Part shown: positions 63,965 through 64,000 of the stretch, one piece after another
Layout: every line of letters starts with the position of its first letter
Position numbering within the stretch: position 1 is the stretch's first letter
The notes under the pieces: model-generated
What the model saw: the letters and a program-made list of their open reading frames with translations, nothing else
What the model was told of the DNA's origin: nothing
Database searches by the model: none
NCBI RefSeq assembly: GCF_033807535.1
Contig: NZ_CP136856.1
Coordinates: 3,188,501-3,252,500, forward strand
DNA: 64,000 nt
From: Oceanisphaera sp. IT1-181
GTDB lineage: Bacteria > Pseudomonadota > Gammaproteobacteria > Enterobacterales > Aeromonadaceae
Direction: 5' to 3'
Translations under genes and position numbers: made by a program

Positions 63965-64000
63965 TGGCGTCCCCAAGGGGATTCGAACCCCTGTTACCGC
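63965..64000 (-). tRNA. tRNA-Glu, 3' part only (window edge)
   Basis: The minus-strand sequence GCGGTAACAGGGGTTCGAAT and the CCCCTTGGGGACGCCA end match the 3' half of spacer tRNA-Glu of rRNA operons; the 5' half is beyond the window. Confidence 0.88.

Overview
The window is a gammaproteobacterial chromosome segment, most like the Aeromonadales marine group (Oceanisphaera, Oceanimonas or Zobellella). That placement rests on the gene complement (asnA/asnC, rnk, ompW, a Fap amyloid operon and an rRNA operon with spacer tRNA-Glu and distal tRNA-Asp). It is an inference, not a phylogenetic result.

Layout. Positions 1-18,900 are ordinary chromosome: the end of a fap functional-amyloid operon (fapC partial, fapD, fapE, fapF), a CBS-domain protein, asnA/asnC, a Spy-like periplasmic protein divergent from an OmpR/EnvZ-type two-component pair, metY, a DctMQP TRAP transporter, two decayed methionine genes (metF and metE remnants), ompW, rnk, an AEC permease and a PAP2 phosphatase. 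From 60,340 to the end lies the distal part of an rRNA operon on the minus strand: partial tRNA-Glu, 23S, 5S and tRNA-Asp.

Between them is a genomic island of about 41 kb. It is bounded by an exact 51-bp direct repeat (19046-19096 and 60341-60391) that is the 3' part of tRNA-Asp, so the island sits in the tRNA-Asp at the end of the rRNA operon. Its left end carries an unusual three-gene recombinase module: a small protein, a tyrosine-recombinase-like protein broken by an IS630-family insertion, and a 1041-residue tyrosine recombinase. Next comes a second, different integration module (HD-domain protein, integrase, excisionase, divergent XRE repressor), which suggests nested or successive acquisitions.

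The cargo concerns copper and other metals and stress: a PhoPQ-like two-component system, an APC permease, phosphoketolase, an ICMT-like methyltransferase, a copper P-type ATPase, a K+ channel, a glutaredoxin-MauE fusion, a DUF305 protein, phospholipase D, an archaeal-type (type II) GAPDH, an ATP-grasp-like protein, and a copper module of CusS-like kinase, TatABC, a secreted repeat protein, cytochrome c, cupredoxin, CopB, CopA multicopper oxidase and CusR-like regulator. The Tat genes probably help export CopA, which has a twin-arginine signal. Likely copper-box palindromes lie next to the repeat protein and between copA and the response regulator.

The island is eroding. It has a second, broken copy of a permease/small membrane protein/P-ATPase block, an internally deleted dmeF-type CDF gene, a glutaredoxin remnant, a membrane protein with two amber codons and an IS630 remnant. 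The least explained items are the three-gene recombinase module and the periplasmic protein with the repeated SNGTDGVDRFD motif.
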